Origin: Homalodisca vitripennis
Taxonomy: Eukaryota > Arthropoda > Insecta > Hemiptera > Cicadellidae
Direction: 5' to 3'
NCBI RefSeq assembly: GCF_021130785.1
Contig: NC_060213.1
Location: 70,638,001-70,702,000, forward strand
DNA length: 64,000 bases
Part shown: positions 60,115-64,000 of the stretch, piece after piece
How the letters are laid out: each line of letters opens with the position of its first letter
Numbering within the stretch: the first letter of the stretch is position 1
The notes under the pieces: generated by a model
Told to the model about the DNA's origin: nothing
Database searches by the model: none
What the model saw: the letters and a program-made list of their open reading frames with translations, nothing else
Position numbers and translations under genes: made by a program

Positions 60115-60240
60115 CCTGCAGTTTAGACGGTCCAACGGTTATGACAGGATGACCGTATCAAGCAAGTTTGAGCGTGACTGTTCCTTTTCTGGGTGAACAA
60201 TGAGCGGTATTGTCCTTTCAAGCAACTCGTGGCTATTGGA
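60115..60240 (+). repeat. 5S-like SINE, copy 3 (truncated)
   Basis: CCTGCAGTTTAGACGGTCCA, ACGGTTATGACAGGATGACC, GTATCAAGCAAGTTTGAGCG, then CTGGGTGAACAATGAGCGGT and TTGTCCTTTCAAGCAA parallel the copy at 57161-57380, read in sense. The 3' half is lost. Confidence 0.6.
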
Positions 60241-60510
60241 GGTTATCCGAATGTTGGCTTTTTAAGCATTTAAATTAAGCTTAAATATTATATGGGGTTT
60301 TTATGTGACATTTCAGATTAAATAATTTAGTAACATAATTTTTATGGACGTTTTACTGAGCATTTGTTATAATGGTGGTAGCAAGTAAAGATTTTTAAGT
60401 GAAATTTAAACAAATGCACATTATACCCACCAAAACTTCAGGAAGAACTATTTCCAAATGTTTATTTATTCATACCATTATTTTTATACTTTACTTTTCT
60501 ATATTAGTAC

Positions 60511-60835
60511 GATACATTAAGGTTGGACGCTTTCATTCAAACCTTAAAATCAAGTAAACCTGTCATCCTTTACGTTTTTCAAGATGTTGCCTTCTTAATT
60601 GTTATATGTCCTTAAATAAATATATGCTGTATTCAATTCATTACGTAGCATTCAATTCAAACTCGTGCTTAGTTGAAATATTATTTGAATAAATTAAGAT
60701 TGGAAACTTTCATTGATACCCTAAAATAAAGTAAACTGTCATTCCTTATTTCTGCTAAGATTTTGCCTTTATCATTGTTATCTCTCTTTAAGTAAGTAAT
60801 GCTCTATTAGTTTCATTCTGCCATTTTTTATAAGA
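60511..60835 (+). repeat. Tandem duplication, unit about 177 bp
   Basis: 60511-60660 and 60688-60835 share ATTAAG-TTGGA, CTTTCATT, CCTTAAAAT..AGTAAAC-TGTCAT, AAGAT-TTGCCTT, ATTGTTAT, TTTAA-TAA, TGCT-TATT. About 75% similar by eye. No third unit seen. Confidence 0.65.
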
Positions 60836-61344
60836 ATCCAACACGTCCAATTCTAACCAAACATTTTCTTGATTTTATTTCTATTCTGTATAGCACATTA
60901 CATGTTTCTGCAGAAGACTTGCCTAAAAATAATTTCATGACTTGCTCTATCTCACTCATTATTAATACTCTAACTATTATTTTATATCTGAAGGGAAGCA
61001 CAATACATTAGCTACATTTGAATAACTATTGTAAGATATACTTGAAAAATGTATCTCGACCTAATTAATTCGCAATACCCTTCTTAATTTATTTTGAAAT
61101 TATGAAATTACCATCCCTATCTTTTACAAAGATGTTTATCAAAAACTTTAAAAATTCTAGTTCTGTTCTAGAAGGTTTAATATAATTGTCTTGAATCAAG
61201 TTGTGAAAGTTTTACTTAGTAATTGAATTCTGTACTCATTCAGTAGTTTATGTATATATTTCTATAAACATACATAAATTTCTATAAATATAAATATATT
61301 TACATATACATAATATATACACCACGAACACGTTTTAGATAGAG
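60836..61344. other. AT-rich intergenic DNA, nothing recognised
   Basis: Rich in TATATA and TAAATA. No open frame. Confidence 0.5.
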
Positions 61345-61730
61345 ATAATAAAAACCCAATATCTTGCATATTATCGAAGAATCTTGTTCATCATCTCAGA
61401 TATTGCTGAAGCGTTGCATTACAGCCATTTCCTTGATTTCCGATCTCTCCGTCAATACTTCTAAAACAATAAATAAAATGAAAACGGAACTCTTCATTTC
61501 TTTGTGTAATAAATGTTCCTCCGATTCATAATGTAGGCGTGTTGTAATAGATACAATCTTACTTTTCAGACACTTTCATATAATTATCAAAGTCCTGCAG
61601 TATCATTGTACATAAAAAGTATTAAATGTATGTCTTTTTACATAGTTATATAAATATTGTTAATATTAAACTTATATTGTAATTACCAAATAAAAATTAG
61701 TCCTGGCTAAATGTGGTCTTAACGGAACAT
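61345..61730 (+). repeat. Dispersed repeat C, copy 2
   Basis: Direct-orientation partner of 42980-43350; see that entry for shared blocks. The perfect block GCCATTTCCTTGATTTCCGA then TCT is at 61424-61446. Confidence 0.75.
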
Positions 61731-64000
61731 ATAAAAACTATAATAACTGTGTAAATAACGCTTTGTTGCTTTAAAATGTTGGGTTATAAATTAGACATGT
61801 GTCATTATCACCCAGTGAAATACGTGTACTTTCAGCTCGTGTAAAATAAAACTGTGAAGATACATATAAATGGGGAATCTTTAGCTTCATCACTGTGCTA
61901 AATAATCATATTCTGTTACTATTAAATTTGCTTCTTAAGAAATGTAATGTTAATTAATTATTACTACTAAGTACTAAAAGGTATTAGGCTACATAGACTA
62001 ACAATAAAATAAACCACATAAAATGTAATAAATCTTTAGCACGTTATATCTATACTTAAAAGCGAAAATTTACACTACCGAACGCCACATATTAAAGAAA
62101 ATTAAGAGGTCAGTACCATGTTGAGATATCTGAAAATTTCTGCAGCATTATTTTCCAAGAGATAGCGTTAAAGGTGTAATATTTCGCTTCCCTGCGTTCT
62201 ATCTTTACATCCAAACTAATTATAACTGCTTCAATATTTCAGATCTCCTAAAAATGCCAGCACATCAGAGACCCTTCATTCATTAATCCAATTAGGGCAT
62301 GTGTACATTTCTGTCTAATGTAACATGTGCCAGCAACTACCACTTTATTTTTGACGGTTTCATTGATTTTATATAAAACGTATATGTTTTAGCAGTTACA
62401 CTTTAACTTACGTTATAACAATAAATATACAAATAATTAATACCATTAATATATTGTATCCATGACTCAAACTATGCTCTATTTTTTTCTAAACTGAATG
62501 GTAATTAATAATATTTAGATTTGTATTTTGTATTAGTGTAATATTTAATTAACAACACAAACGTGTGACAGTTAGCTTAATAAATTTGCAAAACCTTTTC
62601 AGGAACTATTGTAAATATAAACCAACCTAAAATTTCACTGTATTTCCTTAAGAACATCTTAAAAACCACATTAATACTCTTATTATGTAATACTAATACC
62701 AGCTGATACCCGCGATCTACCAATAAAATACTATGGTGTTACGGGCATGTCCATTTTAATTGCATTATCAAGATCTCTTACTGACATAAGTGATCTTACG
62801 AAAAACTTTCAAGCTACGGATCTTTTTTTTTAAATAAATAAAATATTTAAATTATTTCTCTATCTCTATGGTAGTCTGAAAAACTATGAAAGTCTTTAAG
62901 AAGTAAATATTAAAATCTTTAAGCTTTTCTCGAAGTCTTACACAAATATAAAAAGAAAATAATAAAATTTAAAATATTAGCCCAAACATACAAGAACTGG
63001 CATTATACGCCATACAAAGAATTTATGTTTGCCACGCTAAGTGATCTTAGCCATGTTCTGTCTGTCCTCATTGTCCTCTGACCTAAACAATGACCTTTTA
63101 AATCAAAATAAGTGAAATATTTTGTACATTACAACGATATAATGCAACGATTACATGGAGCTGCTCAACGACCGGTTTCAAAATTAGTTATTTAATGTAA
63201 GAGTTCTAACAGAATTGCTGTGTGTATGACAGGAATATGCTTTGCTCTTTCTTGTAACATTTTTAATATTTATTATGTCCATTTCTACCGTTTTCAGATC
63301 TGATATAGAATATCTTATCTTTATAAAACTTCCTAGCATGAAAAAAATTGCGTTTATATCTCGGAAATTTGCCATACATTTATGTCACAAATAAACGTAA
63401 TATTTCCGTCCATTTACCTAACCATAGAGAAAAAGTACTAAAAAGACTCCCCTTTTTGAATGTAAGTGTTTGGTAAGAGATTATAATAGTTTTTCGGAAA
63501 AAATATGGATCAGTATATCCATTTTCAATCACAGCACCAAAATTTGTCAAAGAGAAAGTCGTGTACTCTTTGTTTGACAAGGGAAGAGAATCTGCTGAGA
63601 AAAAATCGGAACTTATAAAAGTAATTACCTCAGTCTATTACTATCAAATCGAAAACAAATAAAATGAAAACATGAAGGGAATGCAACATTTATAACAATT
63701 CGCTAATTTCATAAAAGAAAACAGTCAAAGTCTTGTAAAATCGAATAAAATAATTAGCATAAAATACCCAAAAACAACATAAATTTATAGTACAACATGT
63801 TTATATAAATAGGGACTGATTGTAAATTTTTTAAGTCTAAGAAATACGAGTGTAACCTGGGGTTTTCGCAATAGTCTGATGTATACCAAGGTGTATAATG
63901 AACGACAAACTTGAACATTTAAAAAAGAGGTTGGAGTGAATGTTTTTGTATAATTATATATTTTCTATTTGAATTATCCTCTATATACTATCTTCCAATG
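61731..64000. other. AT-rich intergenic DNA, no gene recognised
   Basis: Two antisense frames of 63 and 66 codons (63184-63375, 63380-63580) have no recognisable features. Window ends without an element boundary. Confidence 0.5.

Noticed and set aside
1..64000. CRISPR arrays, bacterial operons or phage genes
   Set aside because: No regular spacer arrays and no bacterial gene organisation; the window is clearly eukaryotic.

Overview
This is a strongly AT-rich eukaryotic window. It has long gene-free stretches, no convincing host protein-coding exon, and coding signal almost only inside decayed transposable elements. The mix of elements suggests an arthropod, most likely an insect and possibly a hemipteran: a mariner-type element, a Kolobok-type element, Penelope-like retroelements, a Ty3/Gypsy-like LTR element, an RLE-type LINE, a jockey/CR1-like LINE tail and 5S-like SINEs. 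The organism assignment is inference.

Layout. 1-9188 is AT-rich intergenic DNA with one degenerate Penelope-like element (PLE) remnant (4741-5275, minus) and a 26-bp direct repeat beside it. 9191-10558 is a nearly full-length mariner-type transposon with matching terminal inverted repeats (TIRs) and a transposase carrying three stops and a D-to-N change at the third catalytic position. 11006-11306 is the 3' end of a LINE. 18557-25775 is a full-length but heavily frameshifted LTR retrotransposon with both LTRs, a PBS-like site, a polypurine tract, gag, protease, RT, RNase H and integrase remnants. 27455-29530 is a PLE on the minus strand (RT plus GIY-YIG) with a single in-frame stop and two frameshifts. 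31449-34403 is a TTAA-flanked Kolobok-like DNA transposon with a decayed transposase and a subterminal hairpin. 45484-47471 (minus) is a collapsed LINE of the restriction-like-endonuclease type, preceded by a near-perfect copy of the 5' end of U2 snRNA (47472-47505). 55648-60240 holds three SINE copies with a 5S-rRNA-like core, and between two of them lies a TA-flanked transposon with perfect 25-bp TIRs (58165-59845).

Several unnamed repeat families become visible when the window is compared with itself: 29585-31430 with 53205-54795 (and part of 39474-39580), 40720-40930 with 57545-57775 in inverted orientation, 42980-43350 with 61345-61730, 17567-17700 with 18127-18250, and a tandem duplication at 60511-60835.

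No genes work together here as a pathway. The functional story is a succession of selfish elements, all apparently inactive. The most unusual observations are the U2 snRNA leader fused to the LINE, the 5S-like SINE cluster, and an LTR element whose damage is dominated by single-base indels, unlike its neighbours, which may be unpolished assembly rather than biology. All alignments were made by eye, so coordinates of repeat edges are approximate.
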